This document shows positions 8,584 through 17,200 of a stretch of DNA of 64,000 nt, in pieces. Below the pieces are notes generated by a model. The model had not been told where the DNA came from, did no database searches, and saw only the letters and a list, made by a program, of their open reading frames with translations. Both the position numbers and the translations under genes were made by a program. Position 1 is the first letter of the stretch. Each line of letters opens with the position of its first letter. The DNA is from Streptomyces sp. NBS 14/10 (GTDB lineage Bacteria; Actinomycetota; Actinomycetes; Streptomycetales; Streptomycetaceae). The DNA lies in contig NZ_NCSM01000007.1 in assembly GCF_002224125.1 (NCBI RefSeq), positions 561,839 through 625,838 on the forward strand, read 5' to 3'.

Positions 8584-9585
8584 CTACCCCCGCACTGCTC
8601 TACCCCACGTTTCCAGCAGTTCGCGCTCGCGCCGGCTGCTGAGGCCGGCCCGGCGGGGCCGGTTCAGGCCCTGCTCCCGCTCCCAGCGCAGGGTCTGCGC
8701 CAGGAGCTCCGCCCGAGGCCGGTGCCGCAGGCCGGCCGCGGTCGCCGCCGCGCCATTGCGGGCGCCGAAGCCGGCCCAGTCCGGGTCGGCCACCCACAGC
8801 GCTAGCGACTCCGGGCCCATGGCCTGGACCACCTTCTGCCCGAGCAGCCAGTCGTCATCCGCCTCCACCACCGGCCCGGTGTGCCCGCCGATCTCCCTCG
8901 ACAGCGCGACCCACTCCCCGAGGGGCACGATCGGGCCGACCGCGTTATACGTTCCGGTCGTCCCGTTCTCCGCACAGTCGAGCAACCATGCAGCGAGGTC
9001 TCGCGCGTCAACCACCTGCGTCGGGATGCCACGGCAAGCCGGCACCAGCAGCGGGGCCAGCGGCTCGCGGGCCGCGCGGGCGACCCAGTACCCAGAGCGA
9101 CCGCTGTGGTCACCAGGGCCACCGATCAGCCCCGCCCGCGCGATGAGGAGCCGGTCGCCCACCGCGGCCGCCGCGGCCTCCTCGCAGGCCACCTTGGCCT
9201 CCCCGAACTCGGCGTGGCCGACCTCGTCCCGCTCGGCCGCCGGGAGCACTGCCGCCGACTCGTCCGCGTCCAGCTGCGCATGCGAGGCATACGCGCTGAC
9301 CGACGACACGTACGACCAATGGCCCGTGCGCTCGCCGAGCGCCGCCAGGGCCCCGCGGACGAAGCCTGGCTGCCACGAGACCTCGACCACGGCATCCCAG
9401 TCCTGTCCCAGCAGGCTTTCGTACGCCGACGGGTCACGTCTGTCCGCAGCGACCAACTCGGCGCCATGGGCCACCTCGCCGCTCTCCCCGCGGGCCAGGC
9501 AGGTCACCCGATGCCCACGTTCCAGTGCCTGCCGCGAGACCTCGCGGCCCACCCATGCCGTTCCGCCCAGCACCAAGATCTTCAT
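8584..9585 (-). CDS. NAD-dependent epimerase/dehydratase family protein
   Basis: Extended short-chain dehydrogenase of 333 residues. The N-terminal Rossmann motif [25 protein letters not shown] begins directly at ATG 9585, which decides the start. The catalytic region is unusual: Ser residues appear in [11 protein letters not shown], and the expected YxxxK is not obvious; [11 protein letters not shown] is the best match, with Phe in place of Tyr. The substrate is probably a nucleotide sugar or small carbonyl compound but cannot be named. The upstream bases to 9660 read as open frame but belong to an old transposase scar. Confidence 0.82.
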   Translation of the reverse strand: MKILVLGGTAWVGREVSRQALERGHRVTCLARGESGEVAHGAELVAADRRDPSAYESLLGQDWDAVVEVSWQPGFVRGALAALGERTGHWSYVSSVSAYASHAQLDADESAAVLPAAERDEVGHAEFGEAKVACEEAAAAAVGDRLLIARAGLIGGPGDHSGRSGYWVARAAREPLAPLLVPACRGIPTQVVDARDLAAWLLDCAENGTTGTYNAVGPIVPLGEWVALSREIGGHTGPVVEADDDWLLGQKVVQAMGPESLALWVADPDWAGFGARNGAAATAAGLRHRPRAELLAQTLRWEREQGLNRPRRAGLSSRRERELLETWGRAVRG

Positions 9586-9677
9586 CGGGTCACTCAAACA
9601 CGGGCCGTGAGCATGCACGTCCCTGCTTCGCCGAGAGCAGAGAGATCCGCCAGGGCACACCGGGGCGGTCTGCCCCT

Positions 9678-9779
9678 TGGGGCGCCCTTACGGGAGATCA
9701 CCGGCATGATCCGGCGGCGCCGCAGCTCACGCCGCACCGCCCGGGAGTCGCACGCCTTATCACCCAGGACGCACAGTTG
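9678..9779 (-). pseudogene. IS transposase remnant (IS5-like DDE domain)
   Basis: A 34-codon stretch reads LCVLGDKACDSRAV followed by [19 protein letters not shown]. This matches the segment around the second catalytic Asp of IS5-family DDE transposases (typical LGDKAYDSRAxRRELRRRGI). The rest of the transposase is missing on both sides and no inverted repeats survive. It is an old insertion or recombination scar between the epimerase and AraC genes. Confidence 0.75.
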
Positions 9780-9872
9780 GGACGCGTCGTCCCGGCTGAC
9801 GCCCGGGCCGCAAGCTCACCCTCCTGCGCTGGCCGTACTCGCCTCAGTGGTGGGCCGACATGCTCAATCGGA

Positions 9873-9922
9873 GGTTCGAGCTGCGCCACGCGCTCACCAA
9901 ATGACGGCAGCGGACCGGGTAA
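9873..9922 (+). repeat. Decayed copy of the HATPase gene end
   Basis: Fifty bases match 7991-8040 at 44 positions without gaps. The match covers the last codons of the HATPase gene (FELRDPLTE-stop versus FELRHALTK-stop) and 18 bases beyond. The rest of that gene is absent here. With the adjacent transposase fragment it shows that a second HATPase copy once existed or that this segment was duplicated and then deleted. The 343-bp gap 9586-9928 holds nothing else recognisable. Confidence 0.8.
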
Positions 9923-9928
9923 ACCGAC

Positions 9929-10741
9929 TCACGCGTGGGCGCCGGTCCGGCGACTGGTTCGGTAGCGGCCCGGGGTCGTTCCGATGATGTTGGTGAACGC
10001 CGCGATGAAGCCGCTGGGGTTGGCCCATCCGCAGGCGTAGGCGGTTTGGGTGGTGTCGTGGCCGTCGGCGAGGAGTACGAGTGCGTGGTAGATGCGTAGT
10101 TGCGTGCGCCACTCGTAGAAGGTCATGCCGAGTTCGTTGCGGAACAGTCGGCTGAGGGTGCGGGTGCTGGCTCCGATCGTCTTCCCGAGTTCGGCCAGCG
10201 TGGCGTTGTCGGCCGGCGTCTCGTACAGCATCCGGGCAATGGCTTGCAGTCGGTCGTCCCGTGGCTCCGGCAGGTGCAGTGGCTGTTCGTGTGCTTCGTG
10301 GAGTTCATCGACGAGGACTCGAAGGAGGCGAGAGCGCGCGGAGCGGCTGTAGTCAGGCGCGGCGGTGTCGTAGTTACGGGGGCCGGTCAGGGCGAGCAGG
10401 ACCTCGCGGGCGAGGTCGGAGGCCAGGAACACGGCGGGATGGTCGGGTATGAGCCGGGCGAGGGATGGCGCGAGAAAGACGATCCGCATGTCGGTGTCGC
10501 CGTGGGCGCGGTGATAGTGCGTGAACCCGGCGGGGGTCCAGGCGACCCGGTTGGCGGGAACGATCGACGTGCCGCGCTCGGTGTGAACCGTCAAGACGCC
10601 GCCGGCCGCGTATACCAGGTGTCCCCGTGCGTGCGACTGCACCGCGCTTGTCTCGCCGGATGGCCAGAGGTGGCGCCCGCCGGTTGGCCACACATGTGAC
10701 GTCACACCGGCGGTCAGGGAAGGTTGGCGGCGAACAGGCAT
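9929..10741 (-). CDS. AraC-family transcriptional regulator
   Basis: Regulator of 270 residues. The N-terminal cupin-like ligand domain (about 20-150) contains GGRHLWPSGETSAVQSHARGHLVYAAGGVL. The C-terminal AraC DNA-binding domain (about 170-265) has two helix-turn-helix units, LAELGKTIGASTRTLSRLFRNELG and TTQTAYACGWANPSGFIAAFTNIIGTTPGRYR. ATG 10741 begins just ahead of the cupin-like fold; upstream frame is non-protein-like. It is divergent from an alpha/beta hydrolase gene with a palindrome in the shared 117-bp gap. It probably controls that hydrolase, possibly in response to its substrate. Confidence 0.86.
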   Translation of the reverse strand: MPVRRQPSLTAGVTSHVWPTGGRHLWPSGETSAVQSHARGHLVYAAGGVLTVHTERGTSIVPANRVAWTPAGFTHYHRAHGDTDMRIVFLAPSLARLIPDHPAVFLASDLAREVLLALTGPRNYDTAAPDYSRSARSRLLRVLVDELHEAHEQPLHLPEPRDDRLQAIARMLYETPADNATLAELGKTIGASTRTLSRLFRNELGMTFYEWRTQLRIYHALVLLADGHDTTQTAYACGWANPSGFIAAFTNIIGTTPGRYRTSRRTGAHA

Positions 10742-10806
10742 CAGTTGGCATCTTATCGTTAGCCAGCCACACCTTGACCTGGTGAAACTTCCTCCATGCG
10801 GAGTGT

Positions 10807-10829
10807 CATCGAGGCAGCGTGCCTCGATG
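10807..10829. promoter_or_regulatory. Palindrome between AraC regulator and hydrolase
   Basis: CATCGAGGCA and TGCCTCGATG form perfect 10-bp arms around a 3-base GCG centre, 30 bp upstream of the hydrolase start. Its place between divergent genes suggests an operator. It could also fold as a hairpin in a leader transcript. GGCATC also occurs as a direct repeat at 10738-10753, over the AraC start codon. AraC proteins often use direct repeats, so which element is used is open. Confidence 0.55.
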
Positions 10830-10858
10830 CCGCGGCTTGAGAGATGGAGGAGAAACGC

Positions 10859-11572
10859 ATGGCGACGTTCGTTCTTGTGCCCGGCGGTTGGAAGGGCTCC
10901 TGGTCGTTCGAGGCGGTGGTTCCGCTGTTGGAGCGTGCCGGTCATACCGTGCACGCCCTGACCCTGACCGGTCTGCGGCCGGACGACGACAACGCGACGG
11001 TCGCGGCCGCCAATCTCGACACGCACGCCGACGACGTATTGCGGCTCCTCGATCGCGCCCACATCACCAGCGCGACGCTGGTCGGCCACAGCTACGGCGG
11101 GATGGTGACCGCCGCCGCGGCCGATCGCGCCGGTGGGCGGATCTCACGGCTGGTGCAGCTCGACGCCTACGTGCCGCGCGACGGCGAGTCGTGCTGGTCG
11201 TCAACGAACGAGCACTTCCGGGAAGTGTTCGCTGCCGGCGCTGCGTCCACCGGCTATGCCGTCCAACCGCCGGACGGCGGCGATCCCCGCCGCCGCCCCC
11301 ATCCCCTCGCCTCGTTCCTGCAAACGATCCGGCTCACAGGCACGCTCGCCCAGGTCCCCCGTCGGGAGTTCATCTACTGCTCGGGATGGGAGGACCGGAC
11401 GCCGTTCGCTGAACTCCGCACCCGGCTGCAAGCCGATCCCGACTGGCAGGTCCACGACCTCCCCACCGGCCACGACGCGATGCATGAGGCCCCGGAGGCG
11501 GTCGCCGCACTGTTGCAGCGGCAGCAGCAGCGGACCGCGGCTCCCGTGAGTTACGGCTTCAGCGGCGCGTGA
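10859..11572 (+). CDS. Alpha/beta hydrolase
   Basis: Small soluble hydrolase of 237 residues of the esterase/salicylate-esterase-like type. It shows the oxyanion segment FVLVPGGWKGSWSFEAV, nucleophile Ser in LVGHSYGGMV, and the active-site His in DLPTGHDAMHEAPEA. ATG 10859 is chosen because GGAGG at 10846-10850 sits at ideal distance; the ATG at 10844 overlaps that signal. It is divergent from the AraC gene and probably regulated by it. Its last 14 bases overlap the end of the convergent VOC gene. Confidence 0.87.
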   Translation: MATFVLVPGGWKGSWSFEAVVPLLERAGHTVHALTLTGLRPDDDNATVAAANLDTHADDVLRLLDRAHITSATLVGHSYGGMVTAAAADRAGGRISRLVQLDAYVPRDGESCWSSTNEHFREVFAAGAASTGYAVQPPDGGDPRRRPHPLASFLQTIRLTGTLAQVPRREFIYCSGWEDRTPFAELRTRLQADPDWQVHDLPTGHDAMHEAPEAVAALLQRQQQRTAAPVSYGFSGA

Positions 11573-12272
11573 GCACGCGGAACTCGTTGCCGTCGGGGTC
11601 GGCCAGCAGCACCGCACCGTCCTCGCCGTGGGCGGAGTCGAGACGCCTCGCCCCGAGGGAGAGCAGGCGCTCGACCTCCGCCTGCTGATCGCCGTCCGGC
11701 GCGAGGTCGAAGTGCAGGTCCTTGCCGGGGTCCGGCATCAGCGGCGGACCGCCCCACGTGATCTTCGTACCGCCATTCGGCGACTGGATGGCGGTCTCCT
11801 CGTCCTGGTCCCAGACCAGCGGCCAGCCCAGCGCCTTGCTCCAGAAGTAGCCCACGGCCTGCGAACCATCGCAGGCGAGCGCTCCGATGAAGCCGCAGCC
11901 GGCGAGGAAATCGTTGCCCGGCTCGAGGACACAGAACTCGTTGCCCTCGGGGTCGGCGAGCACCACATGGGACGCGTCCGGTCCCTGGCCGACATCGGCG
12001 TGCTGCGCGCCGAGGCCGAGCGCCCTGGCCACGGTCTCCCGCTGGTCCTCCAGGGAGGAGCTGGTCAGGTCGTAGTGCAGCCGGTTCTGGGCGACCTTCC
12101 GCGCTTGGGTGGGACGGAAGCCGAGGCGGTAGCCGGCGTCATTCCCGGACGCCAGGGCGACACCGTCGGAGGAATCGTCGACTCTCTCCAAGCCCAGGAA
12201 CCCGGACCAGAAATGCGCTAAGCGCTCCGGCTGGTGGGCGTCGAAGGAGATCGTGATGAGTCGGCTGGTCAT
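11559..12272 (-). CDS. VOC family protein with two glyoxalase-like domains
   Basis: Protein of 237 residues built of two similar vicinal-oxygen-chelate halves: about 1-115 (RLITISFDAHQPERLAHFWSG... VVLADPEGNEFCVLEP) and about 125-235 (VGYFWSKALGW... VLLADPDGNEFRVLTRR). The repeated LADPxGNEFxVL strand is the clearest mark. This class includes resistance proteins and dioxygenase-like enzymes, but many members have no known activity. ATG 12272 directly begins the first strand. The gene overlaps the end of the hydrolase gene by 14 bp tail to tail. Confidence 0.84.
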   Translation of the reverse strand: MTSRLITISFDAHQPERLAHFWSGFLGLERVDDSSDGVALASGNDAGYRLGFRPTQARKVAQNRLHYDLTSSSLEDQRETVARALGLGAQHADVGQGPDASHVVLADPEGNEFCVLEPGNDFLAGCGFIGALACDGSQAVGYFWSKALGWPLVWDQDEETAIQSPNGGTKITWGGPPLMPDPGKDLHFDLAPDGDQQAEVERLLSLGARRLDSAHGEDGAVLLADPDGNEFRVLTRR

Positions 12273-12472
12273 TGCGCCACGCTTTCTCGGTCCGTTGAGC
12301 GCCAACTGTCGACAGGGCGCCCTGTCTGCGCCTCGGACGAGGATAGGTGTGGGGGTACGGGGCCCGGCGATCCGCGGCTGCGCCGTGTGGGCGCGAGTGA
12401 CCGGAAGCGATGCCGCGGGCAGGCAGCGGCGGGGTCCGAGGGCCCCGGCCGCGTGCCCGCCGGGATGGTGTG

Positions 12473-13051
12473 TCAGAGCACAGCGAGCCGGTCCACCAGC
12501 ACCTCCACCCTCTGCTCGGCGTACTCCGGTGGCAGCCGTCCCGTCCGGGTCAGGGTCGCGATCCCGTGCAGGGACGCCCAGAACACCTCGGTGAACAGCC
12601 CCGGTTCGACGCCGTCCCCAGCGACCTCACCGAGGCACTCGAGGAGCGCGGCGAAGGCGTCCTTCAGTGGCTCCGGGGTGTCCTCCTGCGCGTACGCCAG
12701 GCCGCCGTCGAGCTGGAACAAGGCGTCGTAGACCGCCGAGTTGCGCTCGGCGAAGTCGAGATAGGCGCGCGCGAGGGCGACGACCCGGGCGCGCGGGCCG
12801 TCCGCGACGGAGGTCGCGGCCCGCACCGCCGCGGCCATCTCGGCGGCGCCCTCGAGGGCGACGGCGCCGATGATCTCGCGTTTGCCGCGGAAGTGGCTGT
12901 AGAGAACGGGCTGGCTGTACTCGATGCGCTCGGCGAGCCGGCGCGTGGTGACCGCGTCCCAGCCCTGCTGCTCGGCGAGTTCGCGGGCCGTCGCCACGAT
13001 GAGGCGCTCGCGGACCGCTCGCTCGCGCTCTTTGCGTTCCTGAACCGACAT
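12473..13051 (-). CDS. TetR-family repressor
   Basis: Repressor of 192 residues. The N-terminal TetR helix-turn-helix covers about 17-62 (LIVATARELAEQQGWDAVTTRRLAERIEYSQPVLYSHFRGKREI). The C-terminal part resembles the WHG-type ligand domain (FTEVFWASLHGIATLTRTGRLP). It is divergent from the DUF1772 gene. Two identical-format palindromes lie in the 91-bp gap, 10 bp and 61 bp from its start, so autoregulation and repression of the DUF1772-DUF4267 operon are likely. The 200 bp between its stop and the VOC gene show no further gene. Confidence 0.88.
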   Translation of the reverse strand: MSVQERKERERAVRERLIVATARELAEQQGWDAVTTRRLAERIEYSQPVLYSHFRGKREIIGAVALEGAAEMAAAVRAATSVADGPRARVVALARAYLDFAERNSAVYDALFQLDGGLAYAQEDTPEPLKDAFAALLECLGEVAGDGVEPGLFTEVFWASLHGIATLTRTGRLPPEYAEQRVEVLVDRLAVL

Positions 13052-13060
13052 AGCTCGATC

Positions 13061-13073
13061 CTAGCACCGCTAG
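13061..13073. promoter_or_regulatory. Operator CTAGC-ACC-GCTAG (proximal to TetR gene)
   Basis: Perfect 5-bp arms around a 3-base centre, 10 bp upstream of the TetR start. It has the same format as the site at 13112-13124. CTAG is rare in Streptomyces DNA, so two such palindromes within 64 bp are strong evidence for a real protein-binding site. Confidence 0.8.
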
Positions 13074-13111
13074 ACAATCAAGCGGCAGTAGTACTAGCGT
13101 TGCCCTGTCAG

Positions 13112-13124
13112 CTAGCAAGGCTAG
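13112..13124. promoter_or_regulatory. Operator CTAGC-AAG-GCTAG (proximal to DUF1772 gene)
   Basis: The second copy of the CTAGC-N3-GCTAG palindrome, 19 bp upstream of the DUF1772 start, overlapping where the ribosome-binding region begins. An isolated half site (CTAGC at 13094-13098) lies between the two. The site spacing of 51 bp is about five helical turns. Confidence 0.8.
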
Positions 13125-13142
13125 ATTCCAGGAGGGGCCGTC

Positions 13143-13589
13143 ATGCTCAACGCACTCGAGGTCGTCACCACCGTGGTCGTCGGCCTGATGGTGGGGGTGG
13201 AGTTCTCCGTCGCCTTCGTCATGAACCCGATCCTCAAGGCCCTTCCCGACGACGCCAGCCAGCTGGGCCACAGCCACGGCGGCCGGATGCTCGGCGCCCT
13301 GATGCCGTTCTGGTACATCGGCTCGCTCATCCTCGCCGCGATCTGGGCGGTCGCCGGATGGCACCACCACGGCACCGGCCTCGTCATCACCGCCGCCGCG
13401 CTGCTGATCCTCAGCGTGGTCATGTCGATCCTGCTGCTCGTCCCGATCAACAACCGGAACAAGACGTGGACCCCCGAGAACCGGCCCGCGGACTGGAAAG
13501 AGCAGCTGAGCCGCTGGGAGCGCTGGCACTACGTCCGCGTCGCCGTCATCATCGCCGCCTTCACCCTGCTGGTCACCGCCCTCGTCTGA
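13143..13589 (+). CDS. DUF1772 membrane protein (anthrone-oxygenase-like)
   Basis: Integral membrane protein of 148 residues with four predicted helices. The family pattern is visible: GVEFSVAFVMNPIL, then MPFWYIGSLILAAIWAV, VPINNRNKTW and WERWHYVRVAVIIAAFTLLVTAL. DUF1772 includes anthrone oxygenases and many uncharacterised proteins. The conserved N-N-W-H pattern is present. GGAGGGG precedes the ATG. It is the first gene of a two-gene unit under apparent TetR control, with DUF4267 107 bp downstream. Confidence 0.85.
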   Translation: MLNALEVVTTVVVGLMVGVEFSVAFVMNPILKALPDDASQLGHSHGGRMLGALMPFWYIGSLILAAIWAVAGWHHHGTGLVITAAALLILSVVMSILLLVPINNRNKTWTPENRPADWKEQLSRWERWHYVRVAVIIAAFTLLVTALV

Positions 13590-13696
13590 TACCCAAGCCG
13601 CCCCGAGCCGCGTCCGCGCGGCTGATCAGGCCGCACACGACTCAGCAAGCTCCACGAAGCTCACCACGTCGGCGAAGACTCGCAAGGAGAAGAACA

Positions 13697-14122
13697 ATGC
13701 CGCTGAAGAAGATCAACACCGTCCTGGCCGCCGCCTTCATCCTCTTCATCCTCTGGTTCGGAACGGAGTTCATCCTGAGCCCGGAGACGACGGCGCCGGG
13801 CTTCGGCCTGCCGAGTTGGCCGTCCGGCGACGGCGGCGGCTTCCTGATCATCAAGGGAATCCGCGACGTCGTCCTGGCCCTGGTCCTGGGCATCCTGCTG
13901 GTGACGGGCCACCGCCGGGCGCTGGGCTGGGTGCTGCTGGTGGAGGCCCTCGCCGCGTACGGCGACATGACCACCGTGCTGGCCCACCACGGCTCCGTGG
14001 CCACCGCGCTCGGCGTCCACGGCCTGACCGCGACGCTGATGGTGGTCAACGGCCTGCTGATGATGCACGAGACCCGCAAGGTCGCGGCCGCTCCGGCAAC
14101 GCTCGCCCCGCAGCCCGTCTGA
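13697..14122 (+). CDS. DUF4267 membrane protein
   Basis: Small membrane protein of 141 residues with four hydrophobic helices and the family features FILSPETTAPGFG near residue 27 and KGIRDVVLALVLGILLVTGHRRALGW. Its role is unknown. AAGGAG at 13684-13689 gives a strong ribosome-binding site. It follows the DUF1772 gene in the same direction. A convergent terminator hairpin lies 80 bp beyond the stop. The pair with DUF1772 under one TetR suggests a response to a small hydrophobic compound. Confidence 0.82.
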   Translation: MPLKKINTVLAAAFILFILWFGTEFILSPETTAPGFGLPSWPSGDGGGFLIIKGIRDVVLALVLGILLVTGHRRALGWVLLVEALAAYGDMTTVLAHHGSVATALGVHGLTATLMVVNGLLMMHETRKVAAAPATLAPQPV

Positions 14123-14201
14123 CGCCACCTTGGCGCGTATCGGTCTACTTCCGAGAATCGTTTGGGACAGCAGCCCGAAGACGCACACGGCTAGACGATC
14201 T

Positions 14202-14247
14202 GGGGTGGCCGGAGAGGTCCGAATGATCCGGCCCCTCCGGCCACCCC
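14202..14247. terminator. Bidirectional terminator hairpin
   Basis: GGGGTGGCCGGAG (14202-14214) and CTCCGGCCACCCC (14235-14247) form a perfect 13-bp stem between convergent genes (DUF4267 on plus, the dehydrogenase on minus). No T-tract, which is usual in high-GC actinobacteria. The GTTTGGGACAGC 12-mer at 14160 also occurs in the 29-bp inverted repeat at 4433. Confidence 0.82.
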
Positions 14248-14263
14248 TACTTCACCGCAACGG

Positions 14264-17200
14264 CTACGTGCCCGCGTTGGAGTTGCCGCGCAGCTTCACG
14301 TTCGCCGTGCTCGCGTTCTTGATCGCCGTTTCGATCTGGGCCATCGACGAGCCGGAGTCGATCCCGGGCACGGTCGAGCTGTTCACCGCGTACAGCGTGA
14401 AGGTGTACGGATGCGTCGAACCGCCGGGGCAGGGGCCGAAGTACTGCTGGGCATTCGCGCCGCTGCCCATGGCCTTCTGTCTGGCGCCGTCCTGACCGGG
14501 GACGTTGAAGCCGGACCCCAGCGCCTCGGGCAGTGACAGCTTGGTCGCCGGGATGTCCCAGATCGCCCAGTGGAGCTTGTTGCCGCCGCTGGCGACATCC
14601 GCGAAGACGATGGCCCAGCTGCGCCCGCCGGTGGTGCCGGCGCCCCAGGCCAGCGGGGGCGAGGGGTCCTGGCCCGCCGTTCCGTCCCCGGCGCAGGTGT
14701 GGCGGGTGGGGATGGTCGCGTTGTCGTTGAAGGCGCTGCTGCTGAGCTTGAAGTCGCCTGCCGTGCCGTCGTCCGAGTAGACGATGTCGATCCGCAGGAT
14801 GCGGTCGTTGCCGTCCGTGCCGTCCTTGTCGGTGGAGGTGGTGAGCCAGATGTCGCCGTCGTGGTCGACCTCGACCGTGCGCAGCCGGTCGTAGGTGCCC
14901 TGGAAGTACGTCTTCTGCTCGACGAGGTTCGACGAGGAGTCGATCCGCATCCGGTAGACGCGCTTCCCCACGGTGGTGGCGACGAAGACATGGTCATTGA
15001 TGATGGTCAGCCCGCTGGGCGAGGCCGAGGAGGTGGACCAGGTCTTCTTCGGGGCGATGTAGCCGGAGCCGGAGCAGTCGCCGTCGGTGCCCTCGCAGTT
15101 GGGCCAGCCGTAGTTGCCGCCCTTCTGGATGAGGTTGACCTCGTCCATGACGCTGTTGCCGAACTCGGACTCCCACAGGCGGCCCTTGGAGTCGAAGTCC
15201 AGGCCCTGCGGGTTGCGGTGGCCGAGCGACCAGACGGCGTTGCCGAAGGGGTTGTCGGACGGGATGGAGCCGTCGGGGTTGATCCGGAGGATCTTGCCGT
15301 TGAGCGAGTTGCGGTCCTGGGCCCGCGACTCGGTCTGAGCGTCGCCCATGGTGGCGTACAGCTTGCCGTCGGGGCCGAAGCGCAGCCGGCCGCCGTTGTG
15401 GTAGCGGCTCTTCTCCATGCCCTGGAGCAGCACCTTGTAGCCGCTGAGGGTGTTGTTCTCCAGGGTCATACGGGCGATGCGGTTGCCCTCGCCGGCGGTG
15501 TGGACGAAGTAGAGGTAGTGGTCGGTGGCGAAGGTCGGGGAGACCTCGAGGCCCAGCAGACCGCCCTCGCCGCCGGTGGTCTGGGAGTTGGGCACCTTGC
15601 CGACCAGGGTCTTCGTACCGGACTTGGTCAGCTTGTAGACGTTGAAGGTGTTGCGCTCGGTGAAGATGCCCGTGCCGTCGGGCAGGAAGCCGAGGCCCCA
15701 GGCGACGTCGACGCCGCTCGCGATGGTGCTGACCGCGCCGGGGTCGGGGGTGCCGCCGGGCTGGGTGCCGGAGGTGGTCACCGCGATCTCGGGCGTGAAG
15801 GCGGACTTGTTGCCCTTGAGGTCGTACGCCCTGACCTTGAAGGCGTACGCGGTGTTCGGGGTCAGGCCCGCGACGCTGGTGGAGGTGGTCTCGGAGGTGC
15901 CGGACAGGGCGCCGTCGCGGTAGATCTCGTAGCCCGTGACCTTCACGTTGTCGCTGGACGCGGCCCAGGACAGATCGACGGTCGTGGCCGTCTTCGACGG
16001 GGAGGTCAGATTGCCGGGGGTGGTCGGCGGCTCGGTGTCCGGCGGGGCGGGCAGGGTCGCGATGGTGACGGCGTTGGATGCCTCCGAGGCGTTTCCGGCC
16101 GCGTCGCGCGCGAAGACGGTCCAGTCGTACGAGGTCTCGGGGTCGAGGTTTTCGACGGTCGCCGCGAGGACGTCCGGGCCGACCTTCTTCATCAACTGGC
16201 CGTGCTGGTAGATGTCGTAGCCGGTGACGCCCACGTTGTCGGTGGCCGCGTCCCAGGCCAGCGAGACGGTGGTGGCCGTCGGCTCCTTGCCCTTGCGGAG
16301 GTTCGCGGGGGCGGTCGGCCGCTCGGTGTCGGCGGGGCCGGTCGGGGTGACGGTCAGCTTGTCGAGGTTGGGGCCGTCGACGCCGGAGGTGGTCGCGCGG
16401 ACCTTGTTGCTGCCGGTCTTGAGCGTGGCGTTCACGCTGACCGTCTTCCAGGTGGTCCAGGCGCCGGTCGCCGGGAAGGAGAGGTCGTCGGCGACGGTGG
16501 CGCCGCCCACGGCGATGTCGAGCGGGCGGTCGGCGGAGGGGCTGGCGTAGCGGAAGTCGAGCCGGGCGGGGCCGGCCTGTGCCGCGTCGACGGTGAACTC
16601 GACGTATGCGCCGGCGACGACGTCGAAGTTGACGAATCCGGTGCCGGAGTAGCCGTCGTGGTTGGACTCGGCCGCGCCCTGGGAGATCTGGGCGGACTCG
16701 GCCTCGTAGTCCGTGCCGGCCGGTCCGTCGGCGGCGGTGAGGTCGACGTAGTCGAGGTTGGGCCCGCCCTCGGCCGCCGCCGAGGTGGTGCGGATGGTGT
16801 TGGCACCGGCCTTGAGGGTGACAGTCGTGGTCACCGACGACCAGGTGGTCCAGGCGCCGGTGGACGGGAACGCCAGGTCGTCCGCCGTCTGGTCGCCGTT
16901 GACGGCGATGTCCAGCGGGCGGTTGGCGTCGGTGCCGTTGGCGTAGCCGAGGGTCAGGGTGGCGCTGCCCGCGGCCGGGGCGTCCACCGTGAACTCGACG
17001 TAGCTGCCTGTCTTGTTGTCGAAGTTGACGAATCCGGTGCCGGAGTAGCCGTCGTGGTTGGACTCGGCCGCGCCCTCGGAGATGACCGCGGACTCGGCCT
17101 CGTACCGTACGGGCGCGGCGGCGGCCTTCGCCCCGGAGGGGTGGGTCCCGGCGGCCTTCGCTCCGGAGGGCTGGGCCGCGCTGAGATTCGGCAGGGCGAT

